Assembly (NCBI GenBank): GCA_014529385.2
Contig: CM043950.1
Span: 66,670,935-66,734,934, forward strand
Reading direction: 5' to 3'
DNA length: 64,000 nucleotides
Source: Adiantum capillus-veneris
Lineage: Eukaryota > Streptophyta > Polypodiopsida > Polypodiales > Pteridaceae
A program made the position numbers and the translations under genes. This document shows, one piece after another, positions 36,251-47,175 of this stretch; position 1 is the stretch's first letter, and each line of letters opens with the position of its first letter. A model generated the notes under the pieces. The model ran no database searches, was not told the origin of the DNA, and saw only the letters and a program-made list of their open reading frames with translations.

Positions 36251-37623
36251 AGTTTAATGTTGTGTCATTGTCTTCCATTGGCAAACAAAAGAAGAAGAAG
36301 AAGGGTTATTCATCTCCCAAAGAAGTTAGAAGAGGAACTGAAAAGTTGATGAGTTTACACTGCTGCAACATATGCGTGCATATGCTTCACACAACATATA
36401 CACATCCCTTGGCAGAGCACTATCGGTGCAGTCTATGTAGTGTGCTAAAGAACACAACCACTTTAGCCGCAACCACAGTGCACAATATGTTCTTAGACGT
36501 GTCGATCAGGTGACAAGGAGTGAAGTGGCTCCTATTAGAGTTTGTAATCTATCTGGATGCATTCCTTCGGTCCCGGTATCTCAGAGGATTATGTGGTAGG
36601 GAGTCAGGGCGGCTGTTTTGTCGCTGTGCCCGACCTAGTGAGTTAGATATTAGAGTACTGTACTTTAAATAAAATACGGGTATTTTAGCTGTCTATGCAT
36701 CCAGCTGACAATCAGCCGGAAGAGTTGGTAGGGTTGGTATCTTTACCATCTTGTCACCCATCTTGATTGTATACGTTTCTCATATAGCACTTGTTGATCT
36801 AACACCATCACCTTGCGTGTCACCTTCTGACTTGTCGTTAAGGAGAGTATGGTTGTGTGAAGAGGATAGGCTTAGGTAGTTGGAAGAAACCCTTTCAATT
36901 CAGCCCGTACAACTCCAAATCAGCACCAAATCTGAGACACAAATAAACAGCCAGCCAATTGTCTTCTCCGGACCGCTTCTTCATCTCCAAATCTGTGTTC
37001 CCATGTGATCAAAATGACTGCTCCATATGATTTTTTGTGCAGTTGGTAGACAACCTCTCTGTACTTTCAAAATTCATACCAGATCCTCGAAAGCTCGCAG
37101 TGGATACGACGATACCAGATTTGAATCGCAAAAACAGTAAGCTATCTCCTCTCCAAAACCTCTAGAAAAGCACCGAAGTGTGCTGAAAAAACATACTCGA
37201 GATTGGGAGTTGGATCTAGTATTGGAGCTTTGATACCATGTCAGAAGTCGCATTGGAAGATGGACGGGTACGGCTGAAACAATAGGTCCTCAACCTCTTA
37301 TCTCCACGGTTGACAGTAAAACATCCGAATATGGAACCTCTGAGAGCAACCTAGTCATGGTGCACGCCCTCAACTGCAAAGAAATAGGAGGTAGCGGGAT
37401 GGTAACTTGCACAAAATGCTAGACAGAGAGAGATTTGGCAAAATTGCTAGGTTGGCTGACCTCCCAAGAAAAACCCCACTACCCAAAAAATGAGGACAAT
37501 ATACGGGAAAAACAAAAAGTTGCCCGCAGATGGAAAACCTGTGGTAGAGAGCAAATAGAGAAAATGCCCTAGACCTGGAGCCACACTACATCCCACCACT
37601 GGCAGTAGAGGGTGAGTAAAACA
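36251..37623. other. No supported gene; possible minus-strand copia PBS
   Basis: At 37227-37238 the minus strand reads TGGTATCAAAGC, one base from the standard copia PBS, with TGTCAG following directly on the plus strand as an LTR end could. No matching second LTR or coding part was found, so this is at best a solo relic. Confidence 0.25.
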
Positions 37624-37777
37624 ATGGCAGAAACTTGGCCGCGAATGAGAAAACTACCTCACGTATACTGGGCACAGCCACAAAACAACCAATGCTCACT
37701 ATGGCAGAAACTTGCCGCGAATGAGAAAACTACCTCACGTATACCGTGCACAGCCACAAAACAACCAATGCTCACTA
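37624..37777. repeat. Tandem duplication, period 77 bp
   Basis: 'atggcagaaacttg' at 37624 and 37701, each followed by 'ccgcgaatgagaaaactacc' and 'cagccacaaaacaaccaatg'. Nearly identical copies. Confidence 0.85.
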
Positions 37778-38819
37778 TGACCAGCTCCTGGGAGATGTTG
37801 GGGCACTAGCAGCTTCGCTAGGACGGTCCAAAGGGATGGTAAACTCTAGCAGTTGGTGCCGGAAGTCTAGACTCTCGACTCTATTTGTGGGTACTTGTGA
37901 GTTGATGCGTACTTTTGGAGCCAAGCAAGCCATTTTGGAGTGGCAGCCTGAAGTGTGTAGGAGAGCATTTGGAGAGCCATTGAGGGTATTTGGATTCTGG
38001 AGAGCCCTGTTAGCAAGCTTCTCCAACGACGGATTTTCCGTGTGCCATCCTGAGCTGGACCGCTTCTTGGCATGCAAACACGGTTCATGTACAAAATGAT
38101 TGGACCCTTGGCTGGGACTCAAAGAATTAGTTCATGGATCTGGAGCTTGCTTATTTGTTTCGGGATCAAGATGCTTGACTTGAGTTTCTTTTTGATCGGA
38201 AACAGTTCTCCATCCCATCTTCCTCGTGCTATTGATGCAGAGGTCATAATCATAAAGTGTAACCCCTCAAATGCTTTTGCCAGTTCCGACAGGTGAGAGG
38301 CAGAGGGGCAACCTAGGTGTTGGTGAGTCTTGGGATAGGCAACTGGCTTGGCAACCCAGCCTAGTGAGTATCTTGGGCAACATGTGTTGGAAGCGTTCGA
38401 TACAAGGTTGGGAAAGAGCTGAAGAAAATGTTGTAATCATGTGTTTGTGAGCCGATTTTGGATGGCCTGGACTTTATGTGTTCATGGTTCTCGCTATCAG
38501 ATTGCTGGGAGCAAGATGTGTTCACTGTTCAAGTAATAAGGAACTAGGATGTGTTCTTTGTTTTAGGATAAAGGAAAGAGTATGTGTTCATTGTTCGTGA
38601 AAGTGGAGTCTTGGTTTGGGAGGTGCCCACAAGGCTTGATTTTTCAGACATCAGTGACAATGGCTGACAAATGCATTCTCCAAGCTGTATCTGTTATACA
38701 AGTTGCTAGGGTGTCCATGGTCAGTTCTGCTTTGACTATTTCATCAACTTCAGTATACTATGAGCTGTAGAGGAGGTGTTAAAGTTATGCATCTGTAACG
38801 TTTCAGGCAAGGGGAGGCG
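37778..38819. other. No supported gene
   Basis: Short frames on both strands around 37746-38122 and 38582-38770 have no recognisable domain. The sequence leads into the gag part of copia remnant E and may include its 5' side. Confidence 0.3.
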
Positions 38820-39150
38820 GAAAACTCAATCACTAAGCACATGAAAAGAATAATGCTCAGAGACAGAACATAGGTGGTCGAGGAAATTTTTCAAGGCAAG
38901 GGAGTCCAAGAGGTCATGGTAATGTACAACGTAACATTACAGGTCAACATGGCAATGTTGTATGTTGGTGTTGTGGGAGACATGGTCACTTTGAACGTGA
39001 TTGTCTAGACAGGAGGCAACAAAATAATAATGCAACCACTAGCAGGAATATAGATGAGCCTGAGAGGCTATTTGTGGTGCAATATATGTTAAATACTATG
39101 TTTGCAAATGTGACAAAATTTGGTGATAATGTCTGGTATGTGGATTCAAG
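38820..39150 (+). pseudogene. Copia remnant E, gag C-terminus with zinc knuckle
   Basis: A Gly/Arg/Asn-rich stretch (RGHGNVQRNITGQHGN) leads to the zinc knuckle CWCCGRHGHFERDC (about 38962-39003), then to the protease start VWYVDS. At that point the frame is cut by the hAT-like insertion at 39151. On the far side of the insertion (40525) the protease continues. Confidence 0.8.
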
Positions 39151-39709
39151 CAGAGTTACCCGGAACGTGGAACGGGAACGGCGACGGGGACCCCCGCGGA
39201 ACGGGGGAACGGCCAGGGGTCCGGAACGGGAACGGCACGTGCCACGGAACGGGAGGCATACAAAACACTTAAATAATGCAATTTTTAGCTCTACATGTTT
39301 GAATTTTGAATACAAGTAGTATTGAAGTCCTTTGACTCTAATACTCACAAAAAACTCGATTCGAAGACCCCTAGGCCATGGATGACGTGAGAGGGAGAGG
39401 GAGAGAGGGAGGGAGAGAGCTTGAGAGAGAGAGAGGGAGAGAGCTTAAGAGAGTGAGAGACTCAAGAGAGGGAGAGAGCTTGAGAGAGTGAGAGGGAGAG
39501 AGCTTGAGAATCGAGAGTTGAGAGAGCTTAAGGCTTAAGCCTTAGACCTTGAGGGCATGTGGGTTTGCTTGAGAAGGGAATGGGTGTGAGGGGGTGCATT
39601 TTGAGTCCTTGCACACTTTAAAAAACTCCTAATGTTCTGTCACAAGGCGGGCACCACGTGCCAATAGAAAAGAACAGACTAAACAACTTTAAGCACTTCA
39701 AATAACAAC

Positions 39710-39762
<53 letters not shown>

Positions 39763-40524
39763 GAAATTCATCCCAGAGAGTATTGGCCCAAACCTTGGCG
39801 CTCCTTTCGGTATTTCTTTATATTGCATCTCACAGTACAAGCCGACTCCAGAATCTGCACCTTCTCCAGGAAGCATGCAGAGAATGAGCCCTAGCCTCAT
39901 ATTTAAAGACCCTTGGCCTAAAAAGCAGTTTACATGCAAAGCTTTCAAACTCAAAAGCTTCTGGTCCAAAAAGCAATGCCAAAGGCTACCAGCGTAAATC
40001 ACGGAAATCCGTACAGCCTGCCACGTCATCAACCAATGCAATTGTCAAAAATCTGCCTGCTGGGTTAGGGTTAGGGTTTTTGCAGTTTTAGGATTAGGGT
40101 TTCCAGAATTAGGGCTTGCAGGTTTTACGGTTAGTGTTTTCAGAATTAGGGTTTGCAGGTTTTAGGGTTAGGTTTTCCAGAATTAGGGTTTGCAGGTTTC
40201 AGGGTTAGGTTTCCAGAATGAGGGTTTCAACAATTAGGGTTTTAGCCCCTCGGCCACATCTGTAAGTTGGCTCCATTCTTTAGGCTTTGACACGTCAACA
40301 GTTTGTTACATGTTCACTACAAATTTGCAAAAAACTGCCATTATTTTTGAGAGTTGGCCATTCTGGGGCCGTTCCGGGCCATTTTGGAGCCGTTTTGATC
40401 GACCATTCTGGTATCAAGTGGTCACCTGGAACGACAACGTTCTGAGATGTTCCGGCTTGGCCAAGGGGGAGGGAATGACGTTTCGGCGTTCCAGGGCCTA
40501 GGGAACGTGTTCCCGGTAACTATG
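39151..40524. mobile_element. hAT-like non-autonomous DNA element
   Basis: A 1374-bp insertion with imperfect terminal inverted repeats: left CAGAGTTACCCGGAAC, right end (reverse complement) CATAGTTACCGGGAAC. An 8-bp target duplication GATTCAAG / GATTCAGG (39143-39150 and 40525-40532) has one mismatch. The 8-bp duplication and CA-start TIRs are typical of the hAT superfamily. Subterminal regions carry many GGAACG words on the left and CGTTCC words on the right. The interior has (GA)n at about 39716-39758 and telomere-like repeats. No transposase frame, so it would need one in trans. Confidence 0.8.
40060..40245 (+). repeat. Telomere-like TTTAGGG/TTAGGG words inside the hAT-like element
   Basis: Repeated 'agggttaggg', 'attagggttt' and 'ccagaattagggtttgcagg' words, about ten TTAGGG-type cores in 185 bp. 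The Arabidopsis-type plant telomere unit is TTTAGGG. The spacing is irregular, so this is a degenerate minisatellite and not a clean telomere array. Confidence 0.7.
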
Positions 40525-41530
40525 GATTCAGGTGCTTTAAATCACATGACTAGTCATGATGAGTGGTTCAAGGAAATGCAGATTTTGCAGAGTCTTGGCT
40601 ATGTAGAGACTGGGGATGATATTGCACATCCCATTATGCATACAAGAAATGTACCATTGTCTATGACAAATGGTAAAGTACGTGGCTCATGTATTGCATG
40701 TACCTAATATCACAAAGAATTTGTTTTCTATTAGACAGATGGGTGAGCAGCGTTTGCAGGTTAGGTTAAGCTTTGATGGTCTCTTTGTTGAAGAGCATAA
40801 GAAGGATAAAAAGTTGGTTGCGGCAAGGAAAGAAAGTAGGCAGAATGTTTACCTTGAATGTAAGTGTGCCCGAGGTGAATGCTGCCATGTTTGCACAAGG
40901 TGTATGAGTTGTTGCATATATTGAGATTTGACACAAGAATATTGGTCATGTAAATTTGCAAAGGTTGAAGAAGATGCAAACTAAAGAGATGGTTATAGGT
41001 TTACAAACCTTTAAAGTTACTGAAACGCAGAAAATTTGTGAGGCTTGTTAGTTTGGAAGTAGGAAAGAGCATCGTTTCCTCATGACAAGCATGTAAGCAA
41101 AAATGCATCGATTTTAGTTCATATAGATGTATGGGTTCTGGCAAAAACTACGTCTGCAGGTACTATGTGAGCGTCATTGATGACCATACAAGAAAGGTAT
41201 GGGTCTATTTCATGAAGCAGAAAAGAGAGGTGTTTACACACTTACAAAAATCTCAAGGCTATGGTTGAAAAACAGCATGGAAAGCATGTAAAGTGTCTGA
41301 GGTCAGATGAAGGGGGAGAATACTTGTCCAATGAGTTAAATGGTTTTGTGAAAAAGCATGGATTTTAGACTCTAGAGGCAATTTCATCCAAGTATACTCA
41401 GCAAAACGGTGTTGCTGAATGGAAGGACATGCATATAGGAGAGATAATGAGAAGAATATGCCTCATTGTTATTGGGTTGAGGCTGTTGCTACAGGTGTTT
41501 ACATTATGAACAAGACCCCATTGCTGTAGT
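40525..41530 (+). pseudogene. Copia remnant E, protease to integrase
   Basis: Resumes with DSGALNHMTSHDEWF (protease active site), then HVLHVPNITKNLFSI (about 40680-40730). Traces of GAG-pre-integrase (HINVQRLKKMQ-like, shifted frames, about 40940-41060) follow, then an integrase core with KCLRSDEGGEYLSNEL (about 41287-41340) and QQNGVAEW (about 41400). Many frameshifts and stops. Homology ends near 41520 at an MNKTPLL-like word, so RT and RNase H are missing. Confidence 0.8.
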
Positions 41531-42171
41531 GCATGGTGAAAATGGTGACTTGCCGCGACGATGACGGCGGCGATGACGACGAGGCTATGGCTGAATCTGA
41601 AAACTCTTCCGTCGACGTGGCTGCAATGGAACGACCGACTGCAACGAGGGAAGGGCTGATCTGCTGGGGGTGGTGCGGCGGGAAGCTAGGAAAGGCAAAA
41701 ACACTGGCTGTCTTGGCTGAAAACACTGATCATCAAGGCTGAAATCTCTGATGGAGAAGAAGGCTGAAAATGCTAGGTGTTGGCCTGCGATCCTAGGTCT
41801 GCAGGTTCCTTTGTTGCTGCTGCCTCTTCTATCTTCCACTAGCACCCAAGGGATTTCTTTTATAGGTCCTTTAGCCATTTGCCCTACCTACATTCCGACA
41901 AGGGTAAATGAAAAGTCACTTATTAATAAAATGGCTTAAGAGACGGTTCACAAGCGGTAAAATGCTTATATGCTGAAATGGTGTCCTGTGCAAGAGAGGG
42001 TGTGCAACTATGACTGGCATGGACATGCACGTCTTGTTGCTCACAGAGGTGCCAGGCTATGTCCTAAGCTAATGACTCATGAATGCTAGACTCTAGCAGA
42101 AGCATGTCCATGTAGCGCAAGTGAAGTGCGCACGTGACATCCCCCCCTGTTTAAGGCAAGGCACAACTGCC
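41531..42171 (-). other. Possible LTR fragment (minus strand)
   Basis: On the minus strand a purine tract, AACAGGGGGGGA (about 42140-42151), is followed by TGTCACGTGCGC. That is the arrangement of a PPT and LTR start, and the LTR would extend left towards 41530, where copia E stops. No second copy is in the window. Open frames here (for example 41533-41742, Asp-rich start) have no recognised domain. Confidence 0.3.
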
Positions 42172-42443
42172 TGTTGGGTTAAAGGCCTAAATAACCCCTT
42201 TTTGTACATTTTTATACTTTGTCTTGGTTCATATTGAACGTGGACACATTTTTTAAAGGTCACTTATAATAAAAGTGGGAAAACCCAAAACTCACTTATT
42301 GAGTTTTCCCCAAAAACGTGAGCTCTCTCTCTCTCCCTCTTCGTTCTGCTTCCTCTCTTGCTAGCTTTCGCCACCCCTCTCTGCACACACACTGCACATC
42401 TTCGCATGCTCTATCACTTGCACACACCGCCGCACGCTCATCA
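42172..42443 (+). repeat. 5' LTR of element F
   Basis: 272 bp, TGTTGGG...CATCA. Contains TATAATAAAAG-like sequence (about 42266-42276) and a (CT)n run near 42322-42334. Confidence 0.92.
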
Positions 42444-42445
42444 AC

Positions 42446-42458
42446 TGGTATCAGAGCC
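42446..42458 (+). other. Primer binding site of element F
   Basis: TGGTATCAGAGCC, the standard plant copia tRNA-Met PBS, two bases after the LTR. Confidence 0.9.
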
Positions 42459-42960
42459 AGATTAGGGTTTCAGAAGCTTTGCGTAGGAGGCTGGACAGTA
42501 GGCGAAAGGCTTCTCTCGCGTCAAATTTTCGCTTTCATCGCGAAGCCCCTTGCTTCCGGTGTCACCTAGGGTGATTAGGGTTTCCAAAACAGCCTAAAAC
42601 AGGCTGAAATTAGGTCAAAACAGGTAAAAACCAAAAAATTACAGGCCAAAACAGCAAAACGCAGGTGTTCTATATCGATTCCCGTGAATGCCCCTTGCTT
42701 TTCCCACTCAAAACAGGTCCATTTGATGCAAATTGATACGCCAAAACAGTAAATTTGCAGAAAATTCAGAATTGGACTGTTTTTATGTACACAAATTGAG
42801 GTTTATGTACGCCTTTTGTGGGTTTATGCAAGTACGCATTGGGGATATTTGTTAATTGCTGAAATTTTCAGCACATTGTATGTAACGTGCGGTACATTGT
42901 GATCACTGAAAATTTTCAGATTTTGTGTAGACACTTTCTGTTGCATTTTTATCCGTGCAA

Positions 42961-43984
42961 ATGGCCTCTACTTCCTCGTCGTCTGATGCCAAGAGCTTGA
43001 TGGAAATCAAGCGATTTGACGGTACAGGTTTCGACCTATGGCAGGACAGGATGCAGGGGATTTTGTTCCTCAAGGATTGTGAGGACGCCCTTTTGGCTGT
43101 AAAGCCTGAGGATATACCGTATGAGGATTGGGCCAAGCTCAACAAGAGGGCAAAGGCCTATATCAAAATGGCTGTGACCGATGACATTCCGGTGGACATA
43201 AAGGGCTTGGACACTGCACATGCAATTTGGCATAAGTTGAAGGCCACTTATGAGAATGCCACCCCTGTGAATCAGGTGCATTTGATGCGCAAACTGGTGA
43301 ACATGATGCTTGACGAAGCCAAGTCGGCTTCTGAGCACTTAAGTGCTTTCACCAGTGTTATGAGTCAGCTACAGGATACTGGGCTTCAACCTTTTGATGA
43401 CAAGTTGAAAGCCATATTTTTGTTGATGACTTTGCCAGACTCTTGGGAAACGCTTGTGGTTTCTTTGAGTAATAGCCCCGACCTCACATATGATGGAGTG
43501 CAAGGCTTCATCTTAAATGAGGAAAGTAGACGCAAGTCTAGTGGTGGGGAAGGTGGCACTGGGCAGTTCTGCTTACAATGCGAGAGGCAGAAGTCAGAAG
43601 CAAAATACAGGTACCAAGACTCAAAACAAGAGCAAAAGCAAGTCTAGGGATAAGGATGTGACTTGTTATCAGTGTGGCAGAAAAGGCCATAAGAAGCAAG
43701 ATTGCAGGTATTTCAAGAAAGAGCAGGAAAGAAAGAAGGAATCACAGGAGAAGAAGAAGACAGAGGATAAGAAAGGGGAAAAATTAGCAGGTACCTCCTC
43801 CAAGGATTCGGAGATTGTCAATGTATCCTCTAGTGTGGTTATCACAGAGTTATCCGACAGTGAGGAGATCTTGGTTGCAGCTTCATGCCCCTCAGATTTT
43901 GTTGTAGCAAATGCAGAAGACATGCTTATCTCACGTAGAGATGTCATTGATGCATTGCTAAGTGCAAATGATGGCCTTACATAG
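42961..43984 (+). pseudogene. Copia gag of element F (frameshifted)
   Basis: Starts at ATG 42961 (MASTSSSSDAKSLMEIKRFD) with UBN2-type gag. A 1-base insertion near 43560 (GGGC for GGC) pushes the natural frame out. The gag continues in the next frame with a Lys-rich stretch and the intact zinc knuckle CYQCGRKGHKKQDC (about 43664-43705), then an acidic linker. TAG at 43982-43984 separates it from protease. Confidence 0.9.
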
Positions 43985-45646
43985 TCTTGGATAGTAGACT
44001 CGGGTGCTTCATTTCATGTGACTCCATTTGTGGAGTGTTTTGCTTCTTATCATGCAGGCAAGTATGGCAAGGTTTACCTTGGGGATAACCATGCTTGTGA
44101 CATTGAAGGAATGGGCACTGTGCGCTTGGCATTAAACAATGGCCAAGAGTTTATGCTTAAAGATGTAAGGTATGTACCAGGTATCAAGAAGAGTCTATTG
44201 TCTGTTGGCCAGATGGATGCACAGGGTTATACAACTATTTTTGCTGGGGGTTCATGGAAGTTGCTTAAGGGATCAATGCTCATTGTCAAGGGATGCAAGA
44301 GTGGTACATTGTACTATTTACATGGCAAAGCTTTGCCTGGCTAGTTTCTTACAGTGGCCGAAGTTGCTTCTCATTTGGAGTTGTGGCACAAAAGACTTGG
44401 CCATATGAGCCAGAAGGGACTTGATGTGCTCTCCTCTTTGAAGAGGGTTGATGTAAAGGGCACCAAGTTAGATTTTTGTAATGACTGTTTGTATGGTAAA
44501 CAAAAGAAGTCTTCTTATTATTCTGGTGTCTCGCACAAAGCTAATGCTCTTGATTTAATTCACTCCGATGTATGTTCAATGCCTGTTAAGTCTTTTGGTG
44601 GTGCATCATACTTTGTTACATTCATTGATGATTGCACTAGGAAAGGCTGGGCATATTTGTTAAAGAATAAGAGTGAGACATTTAATGCATTTAAGAGGTT
44701 TCATGCTTTTGTGACCACGCAAAAGGGTAGTAAGCTTAAATGTCTGAGATCTGACAATGGGGGGGAGTACACGTCTGCTGAATTTCAGCGTTATTGCGAA
44801 GAATATGGGATTAAAAGGGAGTTGACAGTCCCTTATAATCCATCTTCTAATGGTGTGGCTGAGAGGTATAACCGTACTTTATGTGAGAGTGCGTTGGATG
44901 TTGTCCACGGCTAATCTCTCTCATGGTTTTCGGGAGAGGCTTTGAAAACTGCAGTTCATGTATGCAATCGCTCTCCGAAGAGTACGCTAAAAAATGACAT
45001 TCCAGAGGAGGTTTGGTCTGGCAAACCTGCCTCTTATGATCATTTGAGAGTGTTTGGTTGCGAGGCTTTTGTCCATGTTCGTAATGACTTGAGGACAAAG
45101 CTAGATGCCAAGTCCATCCAAGGACTCTTCCTAGGTTATGGAGAAGAGGGTGAAATGGGCTACAAGATATGGTTGCCTCAGTTTAAGAGGGTAGTACGCA
45201 GCCGAGATGTAGTGTTCAATGAGGCTAAATTGCTGAAAAATGCTACATCTTCTGAAATTGACAAGAAATCGGTCAAATTTCAGCCTCTCTTGCCACCTAT
45301 TGACGTTGAAAAAGAGCCTCAGGATGCATTACCGCAAGCTGAAATTGATAATCAGCCGGTTAACCTTGAGCCAGAAGAGGTAGGACATGATTTAGATGCT
45401 CCAAATGAGGATGGATAGCCACCTGTCATGGCTGAAAATGATTTTCAGCAGCATGAGCACGCTGAAAATGAGTTGCCTCCTGATGTAGAACCTGTGCCTG
45501 AGAATGTAGATCATTGGGTACGCAGGTCTACTCGTGTCAGAAGGTTGATACAGCGCTTTGACCCCTCTTTGTATCATGTTATGTTGATAGATGAGGGAGA
45601 GCCTGTCACCAGGAGGTGTATTTTTCCTGTTGCCTTCCGTAAATAA
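43985..45646 (+). pseudogene. Copia protease-integrase part of element F
   Basis: Protease SWIVDSGASFHVTP is at about 43986-44025. GAG-pre-integrase LWHKRLGHMSQKG is at about 44384-44420 and FCNDCLYGKQ near 44474. The integrase core is at about 44560-44880, with HSDV, DNGGEY and SSNGVAERYNRT. The C-terminal part runs through VFGCEAFVHV and FLGYGEEGEMGYKIW. In-frame stops: TAG 44342-44344, TAA 44912-44914, TAG 45416-45418. Around 44890-44930 two small deletions shift the frame and then restore it; between them the expected MLSTANLSHGF is readable in another frame. The homology breaks off near 45610 at IDEGEPVT. Confidence 0.9.
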
Positions 45647-47175
45647 GTATTAGATATATTTATTTTATTTTTACTTGTTTGTCCCAAAACCCTTGAAAAG
45701 GTGCAAGTGGACATTGCATGGCCAGTGTGAAACGGCTGCAGCCAAATGGGTTTCTCACATCGGGGATCTAGGTCGGTCAGATAGGGACTGCCCGGGCCAG
45801 TTAGCACTGAATTCTGATGAGTATGGAAGCTCGTGTGCGCCAAACTGGAATTTGGGCCACTTGTCAAGTCACTGCAACTTTATAAGTTGAAAGGGGCCAG
45901 TAAATTAACCCACATTGTAGATGGTGTTCAAATGGTAGTCTTCAATGATGGTCAGGAGACCGATAGGGACGCCATGGAAGCATCTCCTAAAATTTAGGGA
46001 ACTGCTATTTTTGACCAGAAAATGTGTTCGCGTCATTAGCTCTGGAATGACAAGGGGAACATTTTATTGCTCTGCTGCCAAGTCAACTGACGCACGAGTT
46101 GAGATATTTTTAGCAGGGAAAGCCCAAACTCAGAAACTGGGCGACGTGTCAGCCTGTGAGCGATTCTGCCACTATGGGAGGCAAAAACGAGCTGCATATC
46201 AACAAAGGGGACGCCATTTTCAGCCTTAGGTGGATTGTAGCAGGTACAGAAGCTATGGAATGCTTACCTTGCCCTCTATGCACAGTATGGTGACGGGAGT
46301 GATGCCCCGCACGCTACATACTGCTCTCTTTCTTCCCTACGTACAATATGTTATGCCCCACTAGTGGGCTTCTCATTTGACCTATGTACAGTTCTGGGGG
46401 TTTATGCGCGTTTGCCAAGGCAAGAGCCTTTTGAACAAGAACCGGATTAGCTAATTGCTAATCCCCCACAGGTACGCACAGTTCCATCACGAAAGATTGC
46501 GAGTTTGGAGAGTTTTCTCGCGTGAAAACTCGTCCAATTCACAGGGGAACTGTCGCATTGCGTGCGGGAGCCCTTGGGACACGCGTAGGCGTGTTCGCTC
46601 CACAAAAAACGATCCGAAACAGGGAATTACAGCCTGCTGTGTTTTTCTGCAGGTTTAGGGTTTCGCACCTAAACTGCAAGGGAACATCGGGGGAGCCTCG
46701 TGAGAGCCTTGGGATGCGTGTACAGGCTTTTGGGCTCCCGGCAGTGAAAAACAGAGAATTACAGCCCGCTGAATTTCTGTGACAGCTCACCAGAAAGCTT
46801 CCATATATCGAGGGAATCCGTCCTAGACAGGTGTTTTTGACCTACAGGGGTTTTTGTGCTGTTATGTTGTCGAAATCCGATAAAAAACCTGCGTTTTCAG
46901 CCCTCGCTAGGTTTGGACAGCTTTGTGAAAGCTTGTGCTAAGTGGTCGGATCGTCTACCTTAATTTGAATAAAGAAATACCGAAAGGGGCGCCAATCTTT
47001 GGGGCCTACAGGGTGTCGGTCTCGTGTGCGCAGTGACATTCTAGTCGCTGGACGCAACTGTGTTCTCTTCCCTTCTCAGTGCTCTGTGTAAAGTTAACAG
47101 GTAATTGAAATAGTACCGCCCTCTACGTTGTACGGGCCGGTTATAGAAAGAGGCAAAATCATGTGAGTTAAGCAG
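45612..47175. other. Unrelated ~1.5-kb insertion within element F
   Basis: Separates IDEGEPVT from KWELAMQEEIKYL, which are only about 12-15 codons apart in intact copia elements. The insert has no coding homology I can see. A near-repeat, 'aggga(a)ttacagcc.gctg', occurs at about 46621 and 46756, and AATAAAGAAATA near 46969 is poly(A)-signal-like. It could be a solo LTR or another non-coding element, but the exact ends and a target duplication could not be fixed. Confidence 0.5.
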
